DNA from: Trichoplax sp. H2 | Lineage: Eukaryota; Placozoa; Uniplacotomia; Trichoplacea | Reading direction: 5' to 3' | Assembly (NCBI GenBank): GCA_003344405.1 | Contig: NOWV01000035.1 | Coordinates: forward strand, 124,001 to 188,000 | Length of the DNA stretch: 64,000 nucleotides | Shown: piece by piece, positions 47,118 through 62,100 of the stretch | Layout: every line of letters begins with the position of its first letter | Numbering within the stretch: position 1 is the first letter of the stretch | The notes under the pieces: model-generated | The model's database searches: none | The model's input: only the letters and a program-made list of their open reading frames with translations | Told to the model about the DNA's origin: nothing | Made by a program: the position numbers and the translations under genes

Positions 47118-50100
47118 CTACGGATTTAACGGGTACTTTAAAGTTGTTTTCAAATTCGGATTATGCTTCTCTAACGATTCCTTATTATAATACACAATTA
47201 AATCCCTCAACGACTGATGTTCACATGGTGTAGCAACGCCATATAGACCACCTTCTTTTACAATTCGCACATTATATACACCGCCATTTATTCTAGATGA
47301 AGTATAGATTATTTTTAGTTTTCTATTGTATGGCAGAAGTACTGTAGAAGTAACTATACGCAAGGAATAATTATTTATTTAGCACTTACGATATGGAAAT
47401 AGAATAATTTCCTGGAGAATTAATACTCTCTCTAACCAGAAAAGTTCCCGTTGGCTTTCCTAATATATATTTATTAACTTCATCGCTAGATAAAAATATA
47501 GCATAGAGAAAGGGAAAGACCTGTTAATAAATCTATGAAGCAAATGCGAATATATAAATATTAAATAATACATCAAGATAGTACTTACGGCTTTAGTCTG
47601 CCAAATAACCAAGTATTATGGTCTTCGACAGATCTACGACGCTAATTAATTTATCGAAAAGTAAACAATCACTAGCTGAATAATCAAGATTAGTTTAACA
47701 TGCGCAATTTTGTTCTATAATATTCAGATATTCTTAGGTAAAATAAAACGTTCTGGCATATCATTTATTCATATTACCGGTGGCCTATATGGATAAAAGA
47801 TTATGATTAAGAACTCGTATTGTTGTATAAACACATCACCAATTAGCTATCTAAAGGTATTGACTGAATCTTACGTCGGTGCAGCTGTATTGTTATATAA
47901 TTTCCGTATATTATCTTCAGTATAATTAAAGTTCTCCCTTAATATCCTATAAATCAGGTTCAATCACGTACTTATAAATATGTAATCTATTCCGCGTATA
48001 TATTTTACTATAGCACCCCTATAAAATTTGGTTATTGAAATCTAATAACAGGAAAAATTAAGTACCGTTCATAATATTGCTTCTCTTGTCCAATTTGATG
48101 TATTTCTGGCTTCATGTCTTCCATTTCACTTTCAATTGATCGCTGGTCACGGTAAAAATTATCAAGTTCTTTTTTAAACGTTTTTTCTTTCTCCAAAGCT
48201 TTATTGTATCTTTCTTTCACAATCGCATAATTATTATGAATCCTTTATTTCGTATCATTTAAAAATTTTGTTTAGTATAAAATGAAGCAAAGTACTAACA
48301 TTAAGCTTATAACTTTATAATATCGTAAAAACTTATCAACATACACGCTATTTTTTTCTGGTCCTAAACCTTGTCCCGTTCTTGTTTGTTGATCTGAACG
48401 TTCATAAAGTAGCTCCCGTTGCTTCTTAAACATATTTACTACTTCACGTTGCGCAGTTAAACAATTTAAGTGATTTTGAATGGCCTATATTTATTAACGG
48501 AACAAAATTTAAATCAGAGGAACGACATATTTTAATAGCGATCCTGTATTGCATATTACCTGTTGACGTTCTTTTTGCTTATTAATTAAATTATCATATT
48601 TTTCCGTTTTTTGTAAATAAGCAACGTGCAGTGCTCTCAGTCTTGCTGTTGCATCTTCGCTAGTTATCGGTCCAGTGCCGTTCTAAAATACGCGATAAAC
48701 CATACATGTACATTACAATTATATTTACTAAGGCTACACTTCAGCAATCTGCCTTGACAAGTCAAAACTTTACTTACTTGGCCTTGACGAGTTATAGGGA
48801 ACATTAATTTTATATCTAATTCGCGATTATACTGGGCTAGTGATTCTTGTTGATAATGACTGATTAAATCAACCACAGATCGAAAACGGAGAGGTTTCGA
48901 AAAGCCGTAATGACCATGTTCATGACAAATTCGTATCAGTCGGTCAAATCCGCCTTTTCTAATAAAATTAAACAGAATAATGGTATAAGACTAATATTAT
49001 TAATAGCAAGTCTTAATAAACAATTTCGTTATATTGATCTACAATAGATTATTACTTTAAGGTTAACGTATATTCTCCAGGCACTTTTGAAGCATCACGG
49101 ACCATAAATGATCCTTCTGGAGTATTTTTCAGCTTTTCAGTAACGTCTTCCCTATAAGATATCGATTTCAATACGTATCGAAGGTTAACTACAACACTAT
49201 TTAGTACACAATACTGTTTTAATGTAATTTAATTTTTTTTTTAATACTTTGATATTTTGCCCCAGTACCAGTCCATGGTTTCAAGTTCTACTGTATCTTG
49301 TGTTTCAAATGTCACTCCTTTAATTAAATATACAAACAATACTGACGTCTTAGACTGTTTCGACTGATATAAAGTCATTAAATAAAGAAGATTTACCTGA
49401 ATTTACTTCCTCATTCCATTTTCCGTATTGTAATAATACGCTTACGATTCGAACATGCAATTTGGCATTTGTAACAATTTTCCTGAATAAAAAAAATTAG
49501 ATCTTAGTTATTTAAGTTATCACTAATTATTAAATCATAAAATCTTGGTGATCGTGAAAAATACACATGCCATATATCTGCATCTTTTGGACGAATAAGA
49601 ATATTTCCGAAAATACTTGCTAACTGCCTGATGCTTGTACCGTTTGATTCTTGATACTGTAAAACTCTATACAGATTTTGCTCAGCGTTAATGAATCAAT
49701 AGAGTACTATTTCGATATTAAAATTGCAATAGGCTAAGTAAAAGAATAAGATTTTACTTCTTCAAATGTATCATTAAACATTTCAAAGTTGACTGATGAG
49801 GAGCCGATAATTCTCCGCATAGTCCTAAGAGTAAATTTATGGCTTCTCCATCGTCCCTAGAGTCAGCTATAAATAATAATATTATTATTGTAGCAAGATA
49901 TAGAACGTTAAAAAAGAATATAAAATTTAACCATTGCTTTTTAAAGATATATTTTGAAACCAATACCAACCTACAGCATCTATAAATTCGTCATATCTTT
50001 TGAACGAAAGTAAAGGTACAGGTAATTCTATTAAATATCTTTTTAAGACACATGCTGCAATATTAGGATCTTGCAGTCGATTATCATCACTAGTAATTTT

Positions 50101-53100
50101 ACTCCAATTCTGGTTGAAGTCAAGCCTTAAATCTAGCACAGTAGATTCATCTACTTTATTGGAATATATGCCTGGCACTTGTAAACCTCCTTTTTCTAAT
50201 GCTTGAATACATGTTGTCACAACATGGGGGACTTGCTGTTGTACCTGTCGACAACGGATAGATAATTCCATGCCAAACGCCGGTTGTTGTAAAATGTCAT
50301 CTTTTCTTGAGCTAATTTTAGGACAACAGGGTGGAAGCTCCGAAATACAAGATCGATGCACGTTGTAACCACAATCGCGGCATTGTTCACCTTGTCTGAG
50401 TAAGCCAAAAAGGGTTTTTGTACATTTATCGCAAAATGTCAGCGAAGTGTATGTATGAGTTCTAAATCGATGCTTTTTAATGGTGTCATCTGTTCTTGAT
50501 GTATATATAGGAACTGTTAAATGGGCACTAGGATCAGTATCACAGATACCACGACATAATTCATTAACGCAATTCATGACAGCAACTCGGTGAAAAGGAT
50601 CTCGGATACCAAATCTTTCAAGTGTTTCAACATTCAAACGTTTTAAATCTAATCCATTGAATTTGCACTGATGAATAAAGTCTACATATTGTGATAAACC
50701 AACAGCACACAACCAAATCTTCACAGACTTTACTGGCCATTGCATGTAAGCCTATGAAAGAAAATTTTAAGGATATCAGATGTTACAGACAAATATTACA
50801 TAGTAAATATCATATGCATGTATATAGATATCCCATTTTGTATACATACTACATATACCGTATTTAGATGCCAGTATAATTAATTCAAATGCTGCAAACA
50901 ATGTGCCAGAACTTAACATAACGTTCTAATAAAAATGTTCGTTTTACTTACATCCGGATTAGTAGTAATTACAATATCATGATTCCATACTTTCGGTTTA
51001 GTACAAGGCGTACTTCTTGCAGTATCAATCCAGTCCATATGACAAACTAATTGACAGTCTAGGGAATTCACAATGCATGATTTAAAGGAGAGAAGTAGAT
51101 TGTAAATGCTACAGTTTTATGCTTCTCAACTGGTGTATAGCGGTGTAGAAATTGAGAATGTTATTTAACATGATATAAAGGCAAATCAACTATAACATCT
51201 ATACAGTACAGTAATTACTGGATTGTTTGCTGACATTACGATACCTATCTTAAGACTGTAACGTACTAATTTTTATAATTATATATTTTATAGCAAATAA
51301 TATTAGCGTACTATGTTAAATTGTATTTATTATTTCTTACTAAAGTAAGGGTAAGTATTAAAATGATAACAAAGTTCTAAAATTGAGAACTTTTCAATCA
51401 TAGAAAGTCAAGATACCAGCTGCATCGTAACAAATATTATGATATATCAAGAAGTAATAATAAGGGTAGATCAAAATAAGTTAAAATTACTTCATTTTTT
51501 TTTATAGCTCAGCATCAAATAAATTTAATATTCACCGAATAATGATAGAAAATTACCAATTACTTACTATATATTTATTAAAAAGAAGTAAAAATAAATT
51601 GTAAAAATAAAATTTACTCCTAAACTGTTCTAATCACATCCATACTGGTGAATATCAAATTCAAGATATCACTACTGTTCTGTATCTGATTGTTTTAAAC
51701 TTGAGATTTTGATTTATCTATCATGAAAATTTTTTTCAATGATTACATAGTCAAGTAAAGCATTGTGGATACATCTAGAATCTAGTTTAATTTAAAGTCT
51801 TGAGAATAATAAATATCTCTCTATAGATCAATTTAAAAGTATTCTTTCTGTTAATTGATTTCCATCAATACTACAGCTATTATTCTGTTGTATAGTAAGC
51901 TAAGAGTCTGTTTGACAATTTTTGTTTATCCAAGCTGTATAGTGGATAGATTTACGATACAGATTAGGAAAAATAGACATGTTTTTTCAATGAAGTAAGG
52001 TTGTCAGTTTGTATCATAAAACGATATAATTTATACTAACTTTGAGAAGCGAAAAATATATAAAGAAATCTTTTCGATTATAACTTAGTTCGAATCTAAA
52101 GTATTGTTGGAATTTATATAAATTTGAATAAACTAATTATCAACGTTCAAAACTAACAAGAACAATTGTAATATTTCATTATAGTCTACTACACATTTTG
52201 GAATAAATAGTAGATTTGCGAATAAAAATGATCGAATGTGTATATATATATGTATATATTTGTTATATTAACGGTAGGCTTGTGCTTATGATAACCGCCA
52301 TCGGCTATAATTGATATACGTTGCGCATTAGGATACAAATGAATTCTAAGTTTGGCTCTTCAAGCACGCAATGTCAACTAACGATTTGTTGATATAAGAG
52401 ATTAAATATGTCAAGATAAAAAATTAAACAATACATAACAAAGGTAAAACGTAGAGCTATACTAGCAAAACAAGAATCCTAAAGAAATTTATCATGACAG
52501 TATGATTAAAAAATTGGAATTCTTTTAATAATATTAGCATTATGAAGCATCAATTACTTCAATAACTTTGCTATCTTGTCTTTGCGTTTGTAAAACCAGC
52601 TTTAAAGGTTGCACAATATGAATAATGCATAATTATATCAATTAATCTGATATGCAATAAGAAATATTGCAAAGAGGTCACTTTTCAGTGTTCTATCGGG
52701 GCATGAAAACATTCCGTATAGCATGATTCATGCGTTGTATATTACTTGTAGTCGACAAATCAAGCTATAATCGTAATACTCTACAACGTGACAAAGAGCC
52801 AACTTCTGCTATCGTTATTAGAGAGAGATCATAATGACCCCAGTAGAGTAGAGCAAATACACAATATTATAAAATTGTCACCGGAAAAGGCATTAAAAAG
52901 CTGTCTGTTGCTATGGAATGATGTGACAATTCATACATTATTGTAGTTAGTACAAAAGTATCCAAACTAGGAAATAACTGGTTACTGAAAATAGCATTAT
53001 AACGGTGTTCAACAAAAAGAATCATCACACACAAGATAAAAGTAGTTTACTGAAGTGAAGTGGACGATAATATCGTTAATAAAACAATCATAGCAACAAA

Positions 53101-56100
53101 AAGAATTGACAATCTAGACTAACCTTGACAATAGTAGCCTTCTTTTTTATAACCCCATATGAAACTTTTACCTAAAAGTCAAAATATTATTATCAATACT
53201 TTGTTGTATGAGTATATTATAGCAACAGAATTTTTCGATTAAGCTATTTTAACTTTTCAACTGCAAAATTGAATTTTTATTTACATGCTAGTAAATCTAA
53301 TCAATGCGATCCATAGATAAACATCCTCAATGAATCGACTGTCATCAATTTAATCCAATTTAAGATCATAATGGTACCCAAGAAAAAATATCCATTACTA
53401 TGCCGCAGACACAGATAACATATCTTGAATACCTTAACAATAGTATTTGTAGATGAATATAAAATTCATTTACAAATTACTTTAATTGTGCAGTACTGTT
53501 ATACACCATGAAAGGGGGAAAAAAAAGGAAGAAAGATTATAAATCAATACTGGATAACAATATCGCCGATTATAATTATTAACATAATATATAAAAGTTG
53601 TAAGATTAATTCATTTTTGGTTATAGCATTAAAATGGACAGCCATGAGCAGTATGCGATTTTGATACTTCATTTGGATATCTTTTCCACACATAATATCT
53701 ATCTACACTCAATACAGTATGGAATGGATCTAAATTCTCCATCTTGCTCTGTTATCAAGATATTCTTTTCGTTTGCATTGATTTGATGGTGATTAATTAA
53801 TTATATTATCAGTAAAAGAAAATGAATAAAACTGCCATCATTTGGATACAAAGGGCAAACACTAGGCTTTCCATTAAATTATACCATACAAGGATGATAC
53901 GTGGCATCTAAAACTTTTGATTAGTTAACTAAACTATTGATTTCTACAGTATAATGATGAAATTTATAAAACCGTGTATCCCTGAATCCTATCTTAATTG
54001 AAGTAGTCAACCCATTTCCCTGACATAAGGCAATTTAATCAAGTGAATTGAACATCATTTAGGATATTAAATAGCAATATTTTATTTTATTGAGAATGAA
54101 TATGCGATTCCATTTAATATCCTTATAATTACGATTTATAGCAATATCTTTTATAGATAAAATTGTCATTATGATCTTTTGGCAACAAATTCATTTCAGT
54201 CATTTTCCATATCCCCCTATGTAGTTACATTTTACAGCAATCTCTTTTATGGATATGGATAATTAAATTGTCAACATGATCTATTGATAGCTTGTATCCA
54301 ATGCATTTTTGGACTTCGATATAGGAAATTGGACTCCATCGATATCCCCTTACAATTCCATTTTAGAGCAATATCGAATGTGGATAAGATCGCCGTTACG
54401 ATCTTTTTTAGTGACTTGTATCTATCCGTGCCATCTTTGAAAACGACTGTACAAAATTGGATTCAATTGAAAATTCTCCTATAAGCATCATGCCATCAGA
54501 TAGGCATTATTTTATGCGAGTTCAAATGGCCCTTACCAGCTACAAATTGAACTTTTCCCTTTCCGTTCTATTTTGAATTCATACCTTATTTGAATATCTT
54601 CCTTGTGTATCTATTGTATCCAATCTATTTTCTTGGCCTTTTTTTGGTTTTGAAATGGAATTGATGTATACTAAGTTTACATCCTAGCCTTTAATGGACA
54701 TGATTGTAAATTCATCACGACGAGACAAGCGCGTTGAATTTGTTCAATAGTAATGACTGCTTTTCATTTTAATCATCCGGAACTATCCTCCAACTTTTGA
54801 TCGTTCAACGATCAAAAGTATCATCATTATCATGAGAGATGTTTTCAACCTTCGTATCGATGCTATTTGCGATCCATCATTCTCCATGTGAATAAAAATT
54901 ACTCTTGCCTTTCTTAATCTAGTTATCCCACGTTGCTAATTTTGAAAATGAATCAAATTGCAATCAACATCTTTTTAACGATGTCTAAGTAAATAAAATC
55001 ACGTCCATTTCCGAAGGTATACTGTATAGGGTCAATTCATTTGCATCGCTACTAGTAGACAAGATGTCGATCTTTCATGTGTTATAAGAATGTCCTTGAT
55101 ACGCCTATCATATTATGCAAGTTTGTGCAAGTTAGTATCCCTCTTCTACGATCTTTAATGAGTCAAAGAATCGAATTGTAATATTGTGCAAGTTTGTATC
55201 CCTCTTCTACGATCTTTCATGAGTCAAAGAATCGAATTATAATATTGTGCAAGTTTGTATCCCTCTTCTACGATCTTTAATGAGTCATAAGGATGGAATT
55301 GTAATATTGTGCAAGTTTGTATCCCTCTTCTACGATCTTTCATGAGTCATAAGAATGGAATTGTAATATTGTGCAAGTTTGTATCCCTTCTTCTCCAGTG
55401 TCGATATCCTCCTACTTGAGTTAGGTACTGGAGTAAGGATGCTTTCATTTAATCCAAGGATATGGTCCCTTCTATCTGTTCAATTTGAAGGTCATCAAGG
55501 TGCAATTTCATCATTCTACCTTACTTTTAGGATACGATCCAGTGTATTGGATCGATCAAGAAGAGCACTAGTTATTCATGTTGAGCGCAACCATTTCTCC
55601 TATTTTATGCATTACTAGTGGAGAATTCAATTGACGACATGTCTGCTTAGGATAGCCAATCTCTACTTTTACTATTCAAATCTCCACCTTGGAAAGAGAC
55701 CATCCTAAAGTCCACCAAATAGAGCATAATATGACTACCTACGCCCAAATTAAGATGCAATCCAAGATACAATTTCCCTTGCAATAAACGGAGACATTCT
55801 CTTAATTGAATCAATCCCCTACTATTGATATTCTAATTATCCTCATTCAATATCGATTCATTAGGCTAGCCTTAAATGAGAATGATATTATCTTGATCAG
55901 CAGGAGGTCCAAATTGAGTTTTACATTTCATTTTTCTTCACCTAGTATTGGCGCAGTTCAAAACAACTATTTGTCCGTAGAAAAGAGGATATTATTCCTT
56001 TTCAACGGGCCTCCAGCTGGGATAACAAGATACTGCCGACTGTAAGGAAAAATTCCAAGTGCTACAGTCATACAGTAGGGGAAAACTCAATGGAAATCAT

Positions 56101-59100
56101 TATCTTGCTGTTTTAACTCTATTTATCATTTTCAATCTCATCTACCATCCACGTCCTTGCGGTTTATACTTTAGGCAATAGTGCATTCTCTATTTTATCG
56201 TCTTACTGTTAAAGTCTTTTGGTAGTTTTCAATCTCATCCGCATCCATATCCTTGCGATTGATGTTTTAGGCAATAATGCATTCTCATCTTCCTGTTCAA
56301 ACTCTTTTTATCATTTTCAATCTCATCTGCATCCATGTCCTTACGGTTTATGCTTTAGGCAATAATACGTAGTTGATTCTCTACTTCATCATCTTACTGT
56401 TGAACTCTTTTGGCAGTTTTCAATCTCATCTCTCTACTTGCGGTATCGATTGATGCCGCCTCCATGACGCATTTAGTAGATGAAAAATCTTTCTCTAAAT
56501 ATTGACTGACTGCAGCTGATCAAGTTTCGGCTGTAGAATGCATCATTTGAGAACATGTTGTATCACCTAATCCATTCCTTTAGAGGAAATCAACATTCAA
56601 CTTAATTGAACGACAGTTGTAAAATGGCAAATACTTTTGACGCCATGTAGCAGCTAAACTCAATTTGATTACGACCAAAATAGTTAATAGTGAAGTCATT
56701 TTTTCTGTGTAGAAGAAAACATTGAGGAATGAAAGCGTTCATGTTAACACCTGCAATATTGGATTTATTCTACGCTTTCAACGAGTATTTCACTTGTGCA
56801 GATGTTAGAGCGAGTAGTAAAATTGAACATTGGTAGAGTGCGATAGCAGAATGCTACTTTAAGATGTAGACCGAGTGCAGCTGGTTCAAGTATAAATAAC
56901 CTTAATCAACATGAAGAAAAGAATGTAAACAGCTCTTTTAATGGTGAAATAACTAAGCGTTTCCTTTCAATCTTTTGTCGACTTGACTGCAGTACAAGTA
57001 TGGAGGAAAGCGACAAGACCACTACAGTAACCATTTGATTGACAATATCAACAAGCACAGAATGGATTGAAAGAGCTTATGAAATTCTTTTATTGCAATC
57101 CATTTTATACCCTTTGCAAGTGGCCATTCTGTAACAACACGGAAGGAAGTACAGTAGTTCTGAAAGCAACTTGCCTTTAATTTCCCCCCCCCCCCAAAAA
57201 GAATTTTCTTCTACAAGAAAAAAACGTTTACTATTCTTGAATGGAGTCCTTTCATAGATTGAAGAGTAAAACACATGCTGTACATTGCTGTACAACATGT
57301 GAAATTGTCCCCCCACCAAAAAAGAAGAATATTTTGTACAAGAAAAAAACGTTTACTATTCTTTAACGGAGTCCTTCCATACATTGAAGAGTAAAACACC
57401 CAAAAAGAAGAATTTTCTTGTACAAGAAATAAACGTTTACTATTCTTGAATAGAGTCCTTCCATAGATTGAAGGGTAAAACACATGCTGTGCATTGCTGT
57501 ACAGCAGGATAAAAACGTTTACTATTCTTCAATGGAGTCCTTCCGTAGATTGAAGAGTAAAATACATCATGTACATTGCTGTATAGCATAAGAATCAAGT
57601 CCACAAAATTAAAAAGAAGAATTCTCTTCTACAAGATAAAAACGTTTACTATTCTTCAATCAAGTTCTTCCGTAGATTGAAGAGTAAAATACATCATGTA
57701 CATTACTGTATTATAGCATAAGAATCAAGTCAACTCGTAAGATACTCTTTCCATTGCCAAAATGATAGAAAATAAAATAAATAGAGCAAGACAAGATACA
57801 TGACCTAGACTTTGGATCGAGTCAAGTTGGCTTTTTCACTACAAAATGACAACACCCTAAGGCTAAATTAAATGGAAGGGTAAACTATTCTGGCCAATTC
57901 TATGATACAACCATTTGATTGAAAAAAAAATGAACAAATTGCTATTCTTAACAAAGTGGCTTTCTAATTGCAAATAGTATTTACAGTCTACTGTACATAT
58001 TATTCAAGTAACAAGAGATTAACACACCACCTTGAATACTAGTTAATGAAGTAATGCCGTCGCACAATTCTACAAATAGAAATGGACGAGATTGAAGGTG
58101 ATTCTTGACCCTTGCTATCATCGCTGGCATCCAGTACACTAGCAAAATTGCTTTATTGCAAATAAGCTGTACAACATCTTTCTTAACGTAGTCATTCAAG
58201 GCGATTGCAACCTATTCTCGACCCTTGCTGTAATTACCAATATGCAATACAGTAAGAAAACTAGTTCATTGCAAAGAATGCAAGATCTCCCTTAACATAG
58301 TAATATTGGGCTTTTTTTTTCCCATTGCCAATGAACCAAAATTCAAATCAGAATAAAAACTACCTTTGGCACTTTTTGTTGCGTGCATTTTTTGACCCCA
58401 AAAACTAAAGCGTCTATACTGTAGACTCTATCTGCCCTACTTTTGATTGAAATAATGCAAGTTTTCTATTGCAAAATTATAAAATAAGACTAAGTTAAAA
58501 GACTATTCTCGATCGATCCTTCCTTTCATGAATCAAGTAGGCAAGTGATAGGCTTGCTTTTTCCCCCCCCCCCCATTACCAATGGAGAGAAATGGAAGTA
58601 AAAGAATGATGGCTATATATATGGCTATCCTACACACTTTTCAGGAAGTAACATAAGTGTTTTCCATGGCAACATTATTACAGCAAGATGTGATTTAAGA
58701 CCATTCTCGACACTCGCTACAAAGTTCCGTAACTCGTTGATTGCAAAATTATTCAAAGGAAAGAGTCTTTCACAGCACCTTACATGGGAGTTATTCAAGC
58801 TAAGGAAAAGACTATTACACTATCTTGAACACTGGTCATTGCAAAATTCTAATAAAGACTGTTATTGCTTTCACAGCAACTTGCATGCAAACCAATTCAG
58901 AAAAGACCACCTTCAACACTTGTCATTACAAAATCATAAAGAAGAAAAAAAAAAAGGGACTCTTGTTTCTTTGACAGTAACTTGCATGGAGTGATTCAAT
59001 TAAGTGTCAGAAAAGGCGAGTGGAAATTTCCAGTAGTCTAGGATTGGACCGTGTTTGCTATTGGAAGAAATTTTAGTTGTCATTGCAAAATGATAAGTAA

Positions 59101-62100
59101 AATGATGCATTCTACAGCATTTCTTGACCATGCATGTCCTGTCGTAGTTTAGGATGTATCCTTCTCCATGAAAACCTAATAAGAATTTCTCCATAGACTA
59201 CAGCAATCGTTGTCAACTCTGTGACGGCATATTGGAATTGAATGATTTGTCAGACAGTCGACATGGGCAAGTACTGTACTTTCCTGTTGCCCATCCATCC
59301 ATCATGGAGGAAGAAAAATAATTTACTCCATATTGACTACCCGCAAATAGTCCATCAACAGCGATATCCATCTCTGCAATATCATCCAATGATACAAATA
59401 GAAAAGGAAAACAATTTGCATTGTATACCATTAGGATTACTTTCTTGGCAAATAGAACCCGAGTTATAATAGCACTATCCAATCCATAGCATACAAACAA
59501 TAGCATTTGGATAGAAAGTTCAAAGAAATGCACGTTTAGCAAAGTATTTTCTTAGCATTAAGCAATATTGGAAAGAATCCTTTCAACCCTATTCACGATT
59601 TAATGATGGAGGACAACCAACGCTTGATGTTGTCAATGGTATCATAGCCATTACAAATGGTGGCTACACAAGATGGAGGAGGGTATTGCAATTCAATTTT
59701 GAATATGGAATATCACTTTAAAGATTGTATTCCAAGGCATTGTCCAATTGGACTTTTCATCAACTTGATTCAAAAGTAACTTAGTCAGTAGGATTGTCTA
59801 TTTTGGGCTTGCGATACAATATGGAAACAAACAGCCTGCGATTTACATCTTTTCTCCATTTTCCCATCGTCTACTAGCAAGTTGGAATTATTCTCTAGAC
59901 TAGCGTGATTTTTTTCTAACTTGATTCAAAGGTAACTTAGTCAGTAGGATTATCTATTTTGGGCTTGCGATACAAGATGGAAATCAACAGCCTGCGATTT
60001 CCACTTTTTCTCCATGTTCCCATCGTCGACGACCCAGTTGGAATTAATGTCAATACTAGCGTGATTTTTTCGAACTTGATTCAAAGGTAACTTAGTCAGT
60101 AGGATTGGCCATTTGCGGCTTGCGATACAAGATGGAAACAAACACCTTACGATTTATACATGACGTCTACAACCCAGTTGGAATTCTATTCTGTATATTT
60201 TGGACTTTTCACAACTTTAATTCAAAGGCAACTTAGTCAGTAGGATTGGCCATTTGCGGCTTGCGATACAGCATTGAAACAAACGCGCTACCATTTTCAT
60301 TTGTAACTTGTCTCCATTTTCCCATCGTCTACAACCCAGTGGGAATGACAGTATACTTAATACTAGCGTGATTTTTTCCGCATATCCTGCATACAATACT
60401 GTACTTAATCGATTGCTGATGAAGGGAGGGATGTACATCATTTTCCAACATGGTAGACATGACAGCAGATAGCGACAAAGTCATGGCTGATCTTGCCCTA
60501 CAATCGACGGACTTGCTCCAACTTTGCAAAATACAAATCATCCATTCAAGCGTCATTGGAATGGAACCTTTGCCAATACTATTTCAACACATTCAAAATC
60601 GTACCCATCATTTGTACTATCCATTCTAATCCGTTCAACATGGCCAAGTTGCATAATATATAGAAAGGAATACTGCTTTCATTCTGTACATTAGTGCAAG
60701 TAGCCCCCCCCCAAAAAAAAGGAAAAAAAATTCAACAAAAAGCAATGATAAACTTACTGAATTGACACCAAACTGGAGCATCGAAATAAGTTCGTTTAAA
60801 ACGATGATCTTTATTTTCATCTAGTTGCAGTTGGACAACAACATAACCAATTCCACATCGACGATGGCCACCGTTGAAAAAAGAAAAAACATAATTTCAA
60901 AGAAGCGGTCAATGACGATTAATACATTTTGGATTCTAAGTAGACGCAAGAACAGCAAGAAGTGATGGGATTGGAATGAAATTCAAAAGAAATGGTTATT
61001 TTAGGCGTGGATATTTTAATGATAATGTAATTATGGTTATAATGACATAGAAACCGGTTATTTAGTAATCAGTTTTACTATTTTGCTACCAATTGACAGA
61101 TGAAAACAGTCAATCAATAGAGGATTTCTTTTTCAACGCAAGTTCTTAGGCTGTCTAATCTGTGATTAAAACATCAATCAATGGATTGTGGAGGAGAGGT
61201 AGACAAGACATTTTACAAGACAGTCCAATCTATTTTGATTTTTTTGTGGGGGGGGGGGGGAAAGTTAGTGTTTTGCATGGTGGAAAAAGACCTATTCTAA
61301 CGACTACTTTATTGAGGAAGGATGCTTCTAGAATCATTTTAAGGCGTCTTGACGTTGTTGTTGTTGTCTTCCATATCGACCATGATGGACACATTCATTA
61401 TTATCCGACGTGTAAGATAGGAAGGGAGTTATTCGAAAGAATAACTCCCGACAAGCCATGACAGTCCTTGTGTTCCTAGAGAAGCTATTTTCGTCTAGGA
61501 TACACATGAAGCATTTCATTTCCATCACAAATCATGACCCAACATGTATCAATAAGAAAAGAATAGACTCAAATTAGGCTATTTGAAATTCAAAAACTGA
61601 TTGGACTACGACTTTCCAACATGGCCTAGGTAGCGCAAAAATAGGACGAAAACGACGACGCTGATCGATAGGAAATAATACTATCTCATCTTGTTTTTTT
61701 TCTTTCCTTTCTTTTCCATTTCCTACTTACTATTGACTACTAAAGGATAATGATTGTAATCATCATTTTATGTGTAAGTACAATAGCAGTTACATCGATA
61801 CTGCATGTGGAAGAAATCTGGATCGATTGAATAAATGAATTTACAAATTGGCAACGATGAAGAGGACAAAGTGGATACAGCTGAAGGCAAACCCACCATG
61901 TATTGGTATAGCATTAGGCGATGGCGGCCATTTGATACACCAATTTAGCCCATGGCCTATATGGAAAGCGATGGTCATGAATTTGAAAATGATGCGCTAG
62001 TCTGAAAACGTTCTATTAGCGTGAGCGCGATTCATGCGGAGCGGATTGTGTAAGGACATTGCTTTTACACTATCGATGGAAAATTTTCTTTTTTCCAAAC

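Noticed and set aside
55125-55390. Regularly spaced repeats resembling a CRISPR array
   Set aside because: Units are contiguous with no unique spacers, and the host is an animal; it is an ordinary tandem repeat in an intron.
57211-58994. Frames in the p85 first intron
   Set aside because: They overlap tandem arrays or homopolymer runs and show no domain; no sign of a nested gene.
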